The position numbers and the translations under genes were made by a program. From assembly GCF_947502895.1 (NCBI RefSeq), contig NZ_CANNBM010000001.1, positions 620,001 to 684,000 of the forward strand: DNA of 64,000 nt. The letters are read 5' to 3'. Numbering within the stretch: position 1 is the first letter of the stretch; every line of letters begins with the position of its first letter. Source of the stretch: an uncultured Sulfitobacter sp. GTDB taxonomy: Bacteria; Pseudomonadota; Alphaproteobacteria; Rhodobacterales; Rhodobacteraceae. Shown here in pieces: positions 52,572 through 62,153 of the stretch. The notes beneath the pieces were generated by a model. That model saw only the letters and a program-made list of their open reading frames with translations. It was not told the origin of the DNA and did no database searches.

Positions 52572-53870
52572 TTAACGATGATCTGTCGCGAGACGGCGTT
52601 CCAGCCACTGCGAATATTGTGAAATGCCGTAACAAACGACGAAGAACAGAAGCGAGGCAAAGCCCAACAGCTCCCAATACACACCGTTCCAATCGGTGGA
52701 GGCTAGAATAGGACCACGGATCATACCAAGAAGGTCGAACATCGAGATAACGGAAACAAGCACCGTATCCTTGAACAGACCTACTGCGATGTTCACAATC
52801 CCAGGGATCGAGATTTTGAGAGCTTGTGGAAGGATAATAAGGCGCATCGCCTGTGCGTAATCAAGGCCGAGGCTATCGGCAGCCTCATACTGGCCTTTCG
52901 GCAATGCAGCCAAACCGCCGCGGATTACCTCGGCAATATAGGCTGCCGAGAACATGGTGATCATGATGACAACGCGCAAGAACAGGTCAACGGTCGCTTC
53001 TGGCGGGAAGAAGTACGCCAGCATCACACTTGCCACGAACAAAAGGGTGATCAACGGAACACCACGAATGAATTCGATGAAAATCACACAAATCCATTTG
53101 ATCAGCGGCATCGAGCTTTGACGCCCCAAGGCCAGCGCGATGCCCAACGGAATAGACAACGACACGCAGGTCAGACCCAACATAAGGTTGAGCATAAAGC
53201 CCCCCAGATCACGGGAGGGGACTGGCTCAAGCATAGGTGTTTCAGGCGAAATCGCCCCGATGATAAACCCGGCAATATACCAAGTGACCATCGCGGCAAT
53301 GACACCGCCGAAAAAACCCAGTGCAAAGTTCTGTGCAACAAAACGCGCATAGACAAAATAGCCAACGATAAAGCCAACAAGTGCAAAGATCGGTATCCAG
53401 ATCGTCCCGCCCCAGATCAACCAATAGGCGATGAAGGGAAACAGCAGCGTCATAACCAGCAACTTGCGTGGCAGATCAAAGAACAACACAGGCGCCAAGG
53501 CAGGCGCCAACAGCACCAGTGCAAGTGTCGGGCGCCAGTATGATTCGCTTGGATATTTAAAGCCGAACAGCAGTTGGTTCCACCGTTCTGTCAGCACCGA
53601 AAAACAGGCTGCTGACCTGCCCTGCAAGACCTCGCGACACTCCGCCAGTGACGAGGTAGTCCAGACGCCGCCCCAGATCCACGGCAGGGTAGACGCCATA
53701 ATGAGGTAAATCACATAGATTGCCGCAACCGTTAGCAAGGCATTGGGCCACGTCGCGAACAGATTATCCCGTATCCATTTAACAGGGCCTGCCGCGTTGG
53801 ACGGTGCTGGTTGTTGCTCGATATCTGTGGTCCGCACAAAGGCGACAGATTTTTCATGCGTATCTGACAT
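52572..53870 (-). CDS. aapM: General L-amino acid ABC transporter, permease 2
   Basis: This 432-residue HisM-type permease has an N-terminal region with extra helices and a C-terminal permease domain. The EAA-loop is EVIRGGLAALPKGQYEAADSLGLDYAQAMRLIILPQ. It starts one base after the aapQ stop and forms the membrane channel with AapQ. Confidence 0.95.
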   Translation of the reverse strand: MSDTHEKSVAFVRTTDIEQQPAPSNAAGPVKWIRDNLFATWPNALLTVAAIYVIYLIMASTLPWIWGGVWTTSSLAECREVLQGRSAACFSVLTERWNQLLFGFKYPSESYWRPTLALVLLAPALAPVLFFDLPRKLLVMTLLFPFIAYWLIWGGTIWIPIFALVGFIVGYFVYARFVAQNFALGFFGGVIAAMVTWYIAGFIIGAISPETPMLEPVPSRDLGGFMLNLMLGLTCVSLSIPLGIALALGRQSSMPLIKWICVIFIEFIRGVPLITLLFVASVMLAYFFPPEATVDLFLRVVIMITMFSAAYIAEVIRGGLAALPKGQYEAADSLGLDYAQAMRLIILPQALKISIPGIVNIAVGLFKDTVLVSVISMFDLLGMIRGPILASTDWNGVYWELLGFASLLFFVVCYGISQYSQWLERRLATDHR

Positions 53871-53871
53871 C

Positions 53872-55110
53872 TTAGCGCTCCTTCAACTTCATCGAGTTGT
53901 TGTAGACGTTCATCACTGTTGAAATCGTCAGCGAGATGACGAGGTAGAACGCCATCAACAACAGCACACATTCAATCGCACGCCCTGTCTGGTTCAGGGT
54001 AATCCCCCCCAGTGTCGCGGTGATATCTGCGTAGCCGACCGCAATAGCCAGTGACGAGTTTTTGGTAATATTCAGATACTGCGAGATCAGCGGCGGAATA
54101 ATCACCCGAAGGGCCTGTGGCAGCACAACAAGGTTCATGATCCGACCCGAGCGCAATCCAAGAGCAGCAGCCGCTTCGGTCTGGCCTTTGGACACCGCCT
54201 GAATACCCGCACGCACGTTCTCGGCGATGAAGGCACCTGTATAGATAGACAAAGCAAACCAGAGCGCGATCAGGGGGCCACCAATTTTGATACCCCCACT
54301 AAAGTTAAACCCCTTAAGTGCAGGCATTTCCCAGCTCAGGCCAAGGATGAAGCAGACAGCGATGATGGGCACAAACCAGATGGCAAGGTTGCTCCATAGT
54401 GTGCTGGGGCGCACGCCTGTCGCTTCTTGAATGGCGTTTGCCCGTTTGGTGAAGAAACGTGTTGCGATGAAGGATCCAACTAGCGTTGCAATTACCAGTA
54501 ACCAATTCAAACCACTGCCCTCGGCCCCGCCAAATCCGCGGGTAAAGTATGGACCAGGCACGTAAACGCCACGGTTCGTAAAGGCGAACATATCCATCAA
54601 CATCGACGATGCCGGATCGTCCCCGCGGAAATCCCGCGGGCTGGGCATCACGGCGGTCATGATCGTGAAAATAATAATGATCCAGATTAGTACTGGAATG
54701 TTGCGGAAGATCTCGACGTAAACGGCCATCAGCTTGCGAACCAGCCAGTTGTTCGAGAGGCGCAGCACACCGGCAATGACGCCAAATATCGTAGCTGTGA
54801 TACAGGCCAGGAAGGCCACAAGGAGCGTGTTGATAATGCCGACAAATGCCGCGCGCATGTTTGAGGATTGGCTGTCATACTCAATCAGCGTCTGGTTAAT
54901 GTCATAGCCCGCAGGGCTGCCCAAGAACGCAAAAGATATATTCAAACCCGCCGCGCGCAAGTTGGCCGCTAAATTTGAGTAAAGATATGCAAGAGCCAGC
55001 GCCAGAGCGATGGCCGCGATGACCTGCAATGTCAGCGACCTGTACCGTGTGTCGTTCAACAGCATAGACAGCTGGAACGAGCCCTTTGGAGGGTCCGAAA
55101 GTGTCGACAT
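53872..55110 (-). CDS. aapQ: General L-amino acid ABC transporter, permease 1
   Basis: This 412-residue permease has the EAA-loop VRAGIQAVSKGQTEAAAALG in its C-terminal half. The long N-terminal part (about 1-250) with an extended periplasmic loop is characteristic of AapQ/BztB. It is separated from aapJ by a 157-base spacer carrying a perfect hairpin. Confidence 0.95.
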   Translation of the reverse strand: MSTLSDPPKGSFQLSMLLNDTRYRSLTLQVIAAIALALALAYLYSNLAANLRAAGLNISFAFLGSPAGYDINQTLIEYDSQSSNMRAAFVGIINTLLVAFLACITATIFGVIAGVLRLSNNWLVRKLMAVYVEIFRNIPVLIWIIIIFTIMTAVMPSPRDFRGDDPASSMLMDMFAFTNRGVYVPGPYFTRGFGGAEGSGLNWLLVIATLVGSFIATRFFTKRANAIQEATGVRPSTLWSNLAIWFVPIIAVCFILGLSWEMPALKGFNFSGGIKIGGPLIALWFALSIYTGAFIAENVRAGIQAVSKGQTEAAAALGLRSGRIMNLVVLPQALRVIIPPLISQYLNITKNSSLAIAVGYADITATLGGITLNQTGRAIECVLLLMAFYLVISLTISTVMNVYNNSMKLKER

Positions 55111-55230
55111 GAAATTTATCCCCGTGTGTCCCGGTTATTTATCACGCGTCTTTTGACGTCAGTACCGGGTCATTTATTTGGTCGTAAGTAGTTTGGTCGT
55201 CTGTTCGTTTCGTCTGGTCGAATTGCACAA

Positions 55231-55254
55231 AGGGCGCGGGAATTCCCGCGCCCT
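55231..55254. terminator. Perfect 24-base palindrome after aapJ (attenuator or mRNA-stabilising hairpin)
   Basis: The half-site AGGGCGCGGGAA is followed directly by its exact reverse complement. On the minus strand it lies 13 bases after the aapJ stop and is followed by TTTGTGC, a weak T-run. It probably limits read-through from the binding-protein gene into aapQMP and protects the aapJ message 3' end. Confidence 0.7.
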
Positions 55255-55267
55255 CTGGCTCAGCTAT

Positions 55268-56284
55268 TTAGCGGAATGGGGGAGAGTACAGCAGGCCGCC
55301 GTCTGTCCACTGTGCGTTCAAACCACGCGCCAGACCGATTGGTGTCTCTTCGCCGATGTTCTTTGCAAAGATCTCGCCATAGTTGCCCTGGGTCTCAATA
55401 GCGCGCTTGGCCCAATCTGCGTCCAGACCCAGCATTTCACCCAGTGTACCTTCGGTGCCGAGCAGACGCGCGACTTCGGGGTTCGTAGTGGATGTTGCCA
55501 TCTCGCTTACGTTCGCGGAGGACACGCCCAGCTCTTCAGCTGTGATCAGTGCATTCAGAGTCCAGCGAACAACATCGCCCCACTCGCTGTCACCGTGACG
55601 GACCAGCGGGCCGAGTGGCTCTTTGGATACGATTTCGGGCAGCAGTGCGTGCTGGTCGGGGTTTTCGAATGTAGCGCGTGTTGCCGCCAGACCGGAAGCG
55701 TCTGTTGTGTAGACGTCACATGCACCGGCAAGGTACTGCTGCTGTGCTTCGGAGTTTGTCTCGATTGGCACTGGCTCATACGAGATGTTGTTGGCGCGGA
55801 AGAAGTCTGCCAGGTTCAGTTCGGTTGTTGTACCGGTCTGAATGCAGACAGTAGCACCATCAAGATCTTTGGCCGAGGACACGCCCAGCTCTTTGGGGAC
55901 CATGAAGCCTTGGCCGTCATAGTAGTTTACGCCGACAAAATCGAACTTCAGATCGACGTCGCGGGAAAATGTCCATGTGGTGTTACGCGCCAGCATGTCG
56001 ATCTCGCCAGAAGCCAGAGCAGTAAAGCGGGTTTTACCTGTTGTTGGAACGAATTCCACAGCAGTTGCATCGCCCAGAACAGCAGCAGCTACCGCACGGC
56101 AGACTGCAACGTCAAAACCCTGCCATTCGCCGTTTGCGTCAGGGGCAGCAAAGCCCACCAGACCTGTTGTCACACCGCAGTTCAACGAGCCGCGTGCTTT
56201 GACATCGTCAAGAGTACCGGCTGCCGCTGCACCAGCAGACAAGCCTGCAATTGTGAGCGCGCCGAGAATAATAGATTTTTTCAT
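55268..56284 (-). CDS. aapJ: General L-amino acid ABC transporter, substrate-binding protein
   Basis: This 338-residue periplasmic protein starts at ATG 56284 (GGAAGAGG upstream). It has a signal peptide (MKKSIILGALTIAGLSAGAAA). Family-3 amino-acid-binding features include GRFTAL-like TRFTALASGEIDMLARNTTWTF and GFDVAVCRAVAAAVLG. It captures polar or acidic amino acids for AapQMP. It is the first gene of the operon; the 197 bases upstream to the ATP12 gene must hold its promoter, but I see no clear -35/-10 pair. Confidence 0.95.
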   Translation of the reverse strand: MKKSIILGALTIAGLSAGAAAAGTLDDVKARGSLNCGVTTGLVGFAAPDANGEWQGFDVAVCRAVAAAVLGDATAVEFVPTTGKTRFTALASGEIDMLARNTTWTFSRDVDLKFDFVGVNYYDGQGFMVPKELGVSSAKDLDGATVCIQTGTTTELNLADFFRANNISYEPVPIETNSEAQQQYLAGACDVYTTDASGLAATRATFENPDQHALLPEIVSKEPLGPLVRHGDSEWGDVVRWTLNALITAEELGVSSANVSEMATSTTNPEVARLLGTEGTLGEMLGLDADWAKRAIETQGNYGEIFAKNIGEETPIGLARGLNAQWTDGGLLYSPPFR

Positions 56285-56481
56285 TTTTACCTCTTCCTGA
56301 TTTTCCGCCGCTTTTTTGGGCGGATAGTACCGGCACTTTGCACGCCGGTGGTGATACTGCACGGGTCGACCCCGCATAGTGGCGATTACTTTGGGCGGAT
56401 TCCCGCATGAAGGTCAAGTACTCTGCACGGATAATAGCTGTGCCTGCTTCCATTGACCTTTCGTCAACGCTGTTTTTTCAG

Positions 56482-57195
56482 CTATCGCGTCTGGGCGAGG
56501 TCAAACATCCACTTCGCATGCAAAAACGCTGTGCGCTTGATCTCGGCAAGGGCGGTGGCGTCTTCATCTTCGCCCCATTGCTCTTCTTGCCAGTTTTCGT
56601 CCAGACGCGACAAATCCCATAGCTGTGCAGCGGGTCGTGCGTCCAGCGTGGCAGCAAACCCCAGAATAAGCGAGCCGGACAAGCTGACCAGATCATGAAA
56701 GGCTGCAAGCTCGAACGCATCCAGCGCATGGGTATTGCCTGTCAGCACCTCTAGTGCGGCAGGGTCCTGGGGCGCGTGAATCACGCCTGTGCGTGGCAAC
56801 AGGCGCACACCCAGCGCGGTATCGGCCCAGTCCAGCATAGGATCCCAATGCTCGGCCTGTCGCATCACCAGTTCCTCTGGAGCATCGGCACGGTAGCATA
56901 ACAGATCACTGTCCCCGTATGCGGCCAGCATATCTGCCACTTCGGCATGCTGCACAGTCACTTTGTCGATTGCCGCATTCGCCGTTTTTGTTACGGGCAT
57001 GCTGTGCGGATTTATTACACCCTCCTGCGCATCCCATTCATCTGCAATCGCAGCGGCCATGGCATGTGTCGGGACGTGCAGAGGCTGTTTTGCGGGCGTC
57101 TTGACGGGACGGCCATCCAGTACAACCGTGAAACCAGTGGGAGCATCGACAACACTTGTCTCTTTCCAGAACCGTTTTGCTTTCCAGTCGCTCAT
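56482..57195 (-). CDS. ATP12 family F1-ATPase assembly chaperone
   Basis: This 237-residue protein has ATP12-family motifs: RFWKETSVVDAPTGFTVVLDGRPVKTPAKQPL is split over the N-terminus, HWDPMLDWADTALGVRL is in the middle, and GSLILGFAATLDARP closes the core. In mitochondria ATP12 binds the F1 alpha subunit; alphaproteobacteria keep the homologue. It is the last gene of the degP run, three bases after the HAD gene. Confidence 0.9.
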   Translation of the reverse strand: MSDWKAKRFWKETSVVDAPTGFTVVLDGRPVKTPAKQPLHVPTHAMAAAIADEWDAQEGVINPHSMPVTKTANAAIDKVTVQHAEVADMLAAYGDSDLLCYRADAPEELVMRQAEHWDPMLDWADTALGVRLLPRTGVIHAPQDPAALEVLTGNTHALDAFELAAFHDLVSLSGSLILGFAATLDARPAAQLWDLSRLDENWQEEQWGEDEDATALAEIKRTAFLHAKWMFDLAQTR

Positions 57196-57198
57196 GTC

Positions 57199-57879
57199 TC
57201 AGCCTTTCCAGATCGTTTGTAGCAGCGGCGGCAACGCATCAAACGCGTCGATCATGTAGTGGGCCGCATCCAGACGGACACGGCCGTGATAGCCCCAACT
57301 GACGCCGATCCCTGTGACGCCCGCCGCTTGCGCCATATCCATATCAAAACTTGTATCGCCCACCATCACCGCATCCGCCTGCGCTACGCCTGTATCGCTG
57401 AGCGCCTGCATCAACATTGAAGGGTGCGGTTTGGACGGGTGGAAATCAGCAACTTGCTGGGTCACAAACATACCCTCCAGCCCGTGCCCCTCGATTAACT
57501 TGTCCAGCCCGCGCCGCGATTTGCCTGTGGCGACGCCCAGCAGGGTGTCAGGTTGGGCATGCAGCGCATCCAGTACCGCCCGCGCACCGGGATAGAAGGG
57601 AGAGGAGACACCGCTGCTTTTATCAGCACGCAGCGTCATATACGCGTCTTTGTAGCCCTGAACCAGCCGCGCAAGCGTCGCGGCATCAGACTGCGGCGCC
57701 AACTGCGGCATCAGAACATCGAGTGAAAGGCCGACAACACCCAAAGTCGCGCTGCGGGTCGGCACAGGCAAGCCTTCGCCCTCAAACGCGAGGCGCATAG
57801 CGCCTAGAATGTCAGCCTGACTGTCCACAAGCGTGCCGTCGACGTCAAAGATCACCAATCGCAACGGTGTCGCGCTCAT
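57199..57879 (-). CDS. HAD-superfamily hydrolase (phosphoglycolate-phosphatase-like)
   Basis: This 226-residue protein has HAD motif I FDVDGTLVDSQ at 10-20, motif II Thr in GVATGKSRRG, a lysine in motif III (HPSKPHP), and motif IV VMVGDTSFDMDMA. A helical cap domain sits between motifs I and II. Substrate is uncertain; it resembles Gph/pyrophosphatase PpaX-like enzymes. It overlaps the pseudouridine synthase stop by four bases. Confidence 0.9.
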   Translation of the reverse strand: MSATPLRLVIFDVDGTLVDSQADILGAMRLAFEGEGLPVPTRSATLGVVGLSLDVLMPQLAPQSDAATLARLVQGYKDAYMTLRADKSSGVSSPFYPGARAVLDALHAQPDTLLGVATGKSRRGLDKLIEGHGLEGMFVTQQVADFHPSKPHPSMLMQALSDTGVAQADAVMVGDTSFDMDMAQAAGVTGIGVSWGYHGRVRLDAAHYMIDAFDALPPLLQTIWKG

Positions 57880-58925
57880 CCCCAGTCGTCTCCGAACGGA
57901 TCATCAGGTGCAAATTTTGTATACCAAGCGAATGTATCCCACGTGCGCTGCATGTGTTCGGGAAGGGGTGCCACCAAATTGAGCGTGGCCTTGGTCACAG
58001 GGTGCTGAATGGAAAGGCTACGCGCGTGAAGATGCAGTTTTTTGGAGATATCCCCCCCAAGCTGCGCGCCCCAACCATCGCCCATATTATCCTGACCGGA
58101 ACCACCATATTTACCATCACCAACGATGGGGTGTCCGATTTCGGCCATATGCACGCGCAACTGGTGGGTGCGGCCTGTTACAGGGCTCAGCGCCATCCAT
58201 GATGCGCGTGTCCCAACCTGCTCCAACACCGAGTAATCGGTGGTCGCACGTTTGGCCCCTTCGGTATCGTCGACATCGCGGGGATGAACGGCATACATCT
58301 TCTCGCCCTCACCGCGCGGGCCGTGACCGCCTGCCTTGACCAGACCGAATTTGATGGTGCCGTTGCGCGGATGCGGCGCACCAGCAACAGCAGCCCAATA
58401 AATCTTGCGCGTCTCACGGTGACGGAAATTGGCAGTCAGCGCCTTGGCGGCCTCACGCGTACGCGCCAGCAACAACACGCCAGATGTGTCTTTGTCCAAC
58501 CGGTGAACAAGCCGCGGCTTTTCCTCCAGATCAAACATCAACGCCTCGGACAGCGCATCAACATGCCGCTCGCCCTGCCCTGACCCGCCTTGAACGGGCA
58601 ATCCGGGTGGCTTGTTCAGTGCGATCACATGATCGTCGCGGTAAATCACGCACGCGCGGATCATCTTGGCCTCTGCATCTGTCACGGTAGTGCGTTTGGG
58701 CGGCGGTGGTGCCTCGCCTGTAGGCAGCGGCGGGATGCGAATTTGCTGGCCTGCCTCGACACGAGTCGAGCCCTTTACACGGCCTCCATCCACGCGGATT
58801 TCACCCTTACGGCACATTTTCTCGATACGCCCTTGGGGGACATGCGGGAACACCCGCTTGAACCAGCGGTCCAGTCGTTGATCCCCGTCACCCTCTGCGA
58901 CGGTCAGTGTTTGTACGCGGCTCAT
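57876..58925 (-). CDS. RluA-family pseudouridine synthase (RluC-like)
   Basis: This 349-residue protein starts at ATG 58925, in an ATGA overlap with crcB. An N-terminal S4 RNA-binding domain (RLDRWFKRVFPHVPQGRIEK) is followed by the catalytic domain with HRLDKDTSGVLLLAR (catalytic Asp) and GRTHQLRVHMAEIGHPIVGD. It modifies uridines in rRNA; the exact site (RluC versus RluD type) cannot be assigned. Confidence 0.92.
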   Translation of the reverse strand: MSRVQTLTVAEGDGDQRLDRWFKRVFPHVPQGRIEKMCRKGEIRVDGGRVKGSTRVEAGQQIRIPPLPTGEAPPPPKRTTVTDAEAKMIRACVIYRDDHVIALNKPPGLPVQGGSGQGERHVDALSEALMFDLEEKPRLVHRLDKDTSGVLLLARTREAAKALTANFRHRETRKIYWAAVAGAPHPRNGTIKFGLVKAGGHGPRGEGEKMYAVHPRDVDDTEGAKRATTDYSVLEQVGTRASWMALSPVTGRTHQLRVHMAEIGHPIVGDGKYGGSGQDNMGDGWGAQLGGDISKKLHLHARSLSIQHPVTKATLNLVAPLPEHMQRTWDTFAWYTKFAPDDPFGDDWG

Positions 58926-59302
58926 GCGAATAATCCTCTCGCGATCCATAGCCCTAACATCAATCCCCCAATACTCAGCCCGACAGACAGCGCAACATAG
59001 GCACCCGCCGCAGTGATCTGCCCCCGCTCCATAAGTGTTACAGCCTCAAGCGAGAAAGCCGAAAACGTGGTAAAGCCACCCAGAACGCCTGTCATCACAA
59101 AGGGGCTGAGATGCGTAAGCCCCTTGTGTGCGGCTGCAACCACGAACACCCCCATCAGGAAGGAACCGATGACGTTGATCGAAAGAATGGCCAATGGAAA
59201 CTCGGCCACGCCCGCAATCCGCATCACAAAGACCCCGACCAAAAAACGGCACGCGGCACCAATGGCACCGCCCAAGGCAACAAGGAAGACAGTTGAAATC
59301 AT
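58922..59302 (-). CDS. crcB: Fluoride exporter CrcB/Fluc
   Basis: This 126-residue four-helix protein has GGAIGAACRF at the N-terminus, INVIGSFLMGV with the pore Asn, and TGVLGGFTTFSAFSLEAV with the Phe-box and Thr track. It forms a dual-topology fluoride channel. No fluoride riboswitch is visible upstream; the gene is internal to the degP-ATP12 run. Confidence 0.95.
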   Translation of the reverse strand: MISTVFLVALGGAIGAACRFLVGVFVMRIAGVAEFPLAILSINVIGSFLMGVFVVAAAHKGLTHLSPFVMTGVLGGFTTFSAFSLEAVTLMERGQITAAGAYVALSVGLSIGGLMLGLWIARGLFA

Positions 59303-59333
59303 GCTGCTCCCATCGCGCGCGCAGACAGCAGAG

Positions 59334-60638
59334 TCAACTCTCTCGCTGCGCCCGCAGCTTTGCGAAATACTCCAAGCGTTTCTTCAAATCCCGCTCAAAG
59401 CCACGCTCGACTGGCTGGTAAAGGGCGGGCCGCTCCATCCCGTCAGGAAAATAGTTCTGACCCGAAAACCCGTCCTCGGCATCATGATCATAGGCATAGT
59501 CCGCGCCATAACCCATATCTTTCATCATGGAAGTTGCCCCGTTAAGGATATGTTTGGGCGGCGGCTCTGATCCCGTCGCCTTGGCAGCATTGCGCGCACC
59601 TTTGTAGGCCACATAGTTGGCGTTGCTTTTGGGCGCGAGCGCCAGATAGATCACGGCCTGCGACAGCGCCAGCTCCCCCTCGGGGGAGCCGAGCCGCTCG
59701 TACGTGTCCCAGCACTGTAGACAGACCGCCTGCGCCTGCGGATCGGCCAGCCCGATATCCTCTACCGCCATACGTACGATCCGCCGGGCCAGATAGCGGG
59801 GGTCCTCACCGCCTTCCAGCATCCTCGCAAACCAATACAACGCCGCGTCTGGATCACTGCCGCGAACAGATTTATGCAAAGCCGAGATTAGGTTGTAATG
59901 CTCATCCCCACCCTTGTCATATTGCGCAGCACGCTTGCTCAGGCGCTTGCCAAGGGCAGCAGTGTCCAAGGGCGCGTCTGCTTTCCATGCGGCGATCTGC
60001 TCGATCAGGTTCAGCAGCGCACGCCCGTCACCGTCAGCCATATCCAGCAGTGCCTGACGCGCTTGGGGAACCAGCGGCAGTTTAACGCCCAGTTCTTCTT
60101 CTGCACGGGCGACGAGTTTCTCAAGGTCGCCTGTGTCCAATCGCTCCAGCACCATGACCTGCGCACGGCTCAGCACTGCGCGGTTCAATTCGAAACTGGG
60201 GTTCTCGGTGGTGGCCCCGACCAAAAGGATTGTGCCATCCTCCATGTGAGGCAGGAATCCATCTTGCTGCGCCTTGTTAAAACGGTGGATTTCATCGACG
60301 AACAACAGCGTGCCCTGACCATTTTGCCGTCTGATCTTTGCCCCATCAAACACACGGCGCAACTCTGGTACACCGCTAAAAATGGCACTGATCTGGACAA
60401 AATGCAGATCGGATTCATTAGCGAGCAATCGCGCGATGGTCGTTTTGCCCACACCGGGCGGCCCCCAAAATATCAACGACCCTAGCGTCCCCGCCTCAAG
60501 CATCACGCTCAGCGGTGCATCAGGGCCCAGCACTTGGGACTGGCCAATCACCTCGGCCAGCGTTTTGGGGCGCAAGCGGTCAGCCAGCGGGCGATTGCCG
60601 CTCTGTATGATCGGAGCTGCCCCAAAGAGATCCGCCAT
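59334..60638 (-). CDS. rarA: Replication-associated recombination protein A (MgsA/RarA AAA ATPase)
   Basis: This 434-residue AAA+ protein acts at stalled replication forks. Walker A is GPPGVGKTT at 59-67, Walker B FVDEIHRFNKAQQD, sensor 1 GATTENPSFELN, and the C-terminal tetramerisation domain has DGMERPALYQP. It begins three bases after the degP stop. Confidence 0.95.
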   Translation of the reverse strand: MADLFGAAPIIQSGNRPLADRLRPKTLAEVIGQSQVLGPDAPLSVMLEAGTLGSLIFWGPPGVGKTTIARLLANESDLHFVQISAIFSGVPELRRVFDGAKIRRQNGQGTLLFVDEIHRFNKAQQDGFLPHMEDGTILLVGATTENPSFELNRAVLSRAQVMVLERLDTGDLEKLVARAEEELGVKLPLVPQARQALLDMADGDGRALLNLIEQIAAWKADAPLDTAALGKRLSKRAAQYDKGGDEHYNLISALHKSVRGSDPDAALYWFARMLEGGEDPRYLARRIVRMAVEDIGLADPQAQAVCLQCWDTYERLGSPEGELALSQAVIYLALAPKSNANYVAYKGARNAAKATGSEPPPKHILNGATSMMKDMGYGADYAYDHDAEDGFSGQNYFPDGMERPALYQPVERGFERDLKKRLEYFAKLRAQRES

Positions 60639-60641
60639 GGC

Positions 60642-62018
60642 CTACCCCCTGAACCGGATTGAAATGCGCTGCGCGCCGCGCTGCACCACCAAATCAATGC
60701 GCCTCACAGCACCCGACAACAGCTTTGCCGCCTCGTCAGGGTGGGACATGGCCACGCCATTGAGCGCTACAATCACATCGCCGTCCCGCAAGCCTGTGCG
60801 GCTTGCATAAGGGCCTGCCCGCATCACAGCCACGCCAGAAGCCTCCAGCGGCAGGTTTAGTTCAGCCAGCACAGCGGGGTTTATCCTCGCAAGCGTCAGT
60901 TCCGGCAACAGGCTGCGCGCGCCCAGTGTGATCTGGTCGCGCGGCGGATCTTCGGGTGCGGCAATCAGAGCTACCTGCGTGCGCTGCTCCTCCCCCGCGC
61001 GGCTGAACACGACATCCACTTTCGCTTCAAGCCCTGCAACGCTCATGCGGTAGATCATCTCGGACGGGGTGTTTACCGTCTGCCCCCCAACCGTCAGGAT
61101 GACATCGCCCACATCCAGACCAGCCTGCAAAAACGGGCTGACAGGATGCAGCCCCGAAACGATAATCCCGCCCGAACGGTCAAAACCGAGCGTCGCTGCC
61201 ATTTCGGTATCCAATGGCTGACCGCTAATCCCCGCCCAAGGCTGTTCAAACCCGCTGAGGCCTGCCTCGGCTTGTGCCATGAACGCGGCAACCAGATCGG
61301 CAGGAATGGCAAAGCCGATCCCGTTAGAGCCGCCAGAGCGTGTCAGAATCGATGTATTCACGCCAATCAACCGCCCAGCCATGTCTACAAGCGCGCCACC
61401 TGAATTGCCTGGGTTGATTGGCGCGTCGGTCTGGATGAAATAGCCACGTCCGCGCCCACCAGATCCGCCAGAGCGCGCAAGCCCCGAAACAATACCACTG
61501 CTCACAGTCTGCCCCACACCGAACGGGTTGCCAATCGCAAGTGCCAGCTCACCAACCTCCACGCTGTCACTGGCGCGCAGGTCCAGAAATGGTAGCGCAT
61601 CAGGTGTGTCGATCTTCAGAATCGCCAGATCGCTCTCCTCATCCCCAAGCAAAACGCGGGCCGAGAATTCGCGTCGATCGTTCAGCACCACGCGGATGTC
61701 GGTCGCCATGCCAACAACGTGGTAGTTGCTCACTACAATCCCATCAGCAGACAAAATTACACCAGACCCCAGAGAGTTTTGCACACGCGGCTTGGGGTCA
61801 GCGAACGGATCTCGAAACAACCGCTCAAAAAACGGATCAGCCTGAAGCGGCGTCCGCTGCACTTCGCGCACAACCTGCGCATAGATGTTCACCACGGCGG
61901 GCGCGGCCTGTTTAACCACAGGAACGAAACTCAGCTGCATTTGAGCGGCGGATTGCGGGACCTGCTGTGCCACTAGTGGCGTGGCGATCAGCGCGAATAT
62001 CAAGGCAATGTACTTCAT
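60642..62018 (-). CDS. Periplasmic Do/DegP-type serine protease with two PDZ domains
   Basis: This 458-residue protein (ATG 62018) has a signal peptide ending LVA before QQV. Catalytic His100 (SNYHVVG), Asp130 (SDLAILK) and Ser206 (GNSGGAL) are present. Two PDZ domains follow, at about 255-350 and 370-455. It is the second HtrA protein in the window, and unlike the one at 28274 it has two PDZ domains and sits with rarA. It would degrade or chaperone misfolded envelope proteins. Confidence 0.93.
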   Translation of the reverse strand: MKYIALIFALIATPLVAQQVPQSAAQMQLSFVPVVKQAAPAVVNIYAQVVREVQRTPLQADPFFERLFRDPFADPKPRVQNSLGSGVILSADGIVVSNYHVVGMATDIRVVLNDRREFSARVLLGDEESDLAILKIDTPDALPFLDLRASDSVEVGELALAIGNPFGVGQTVSSGIVSGLARSGGSGGRGRGYFIQTDAPINPGNSGGALVDMAGRLIGVNTSILTRSGGSNGIGFAIPADLVAAFMAQAEAGLSGFEQPWAGISGQPLDTEMAATLGFDRSGGIIVSGLHPVSPFLQAGLDVGDVILTVGGQTVNTPSEMIYRMSVAGLEAKVDVVFSRAGEEQRTQVALIAAPEDPPRDQITLGARSLLPELTLARINPAVLAELNLPLEASGVAVMRAGPYASRTGLRDGDVIVALNGVAMSHPDEAAKLLSGAVRRIDLVVQRGAQRISIRFRG

Positions 62019-62094
62019 GACCCAAGATATGCGCACGCGCCGCGTATCATGCAACCGCTCTGTCTTTCACGGCCAAAAATACTCTAGTGCTCCG

Positions 62095-62129
62095 CAAACA
62101 ACAAAAGGCCCCACCAAATGGCAGGGCCT
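62095..62129 (-). terminator. Rho-independent terminator of the ribosomal operon
   Basis: On the minus strand AGGCCC (62129-62124) and GGGCCT (62111-62106) form the stem around a TGCCATTTGGTG-type loop, followed by TTTTGTTGTTT. It lies 25 bases after the rplQ stop. Confidence 0.8.
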
Positions 62130-62153
62130 GTCGCCTCATCAAGATGAGAAATT

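Noticed and set aside
55178..56410. 410-codon plus-strand frame
   Set aside because: It is antisense to aapJ, runs through its promoter and the perfect hairpin, and is extremely Cys-rich.
58922..59400. Fluoride riboswitch for crcB
   Set aside because: crcB is internal to a tight operon with 31 bases upstream; there is no space for and no sign of the riboswitch fold.
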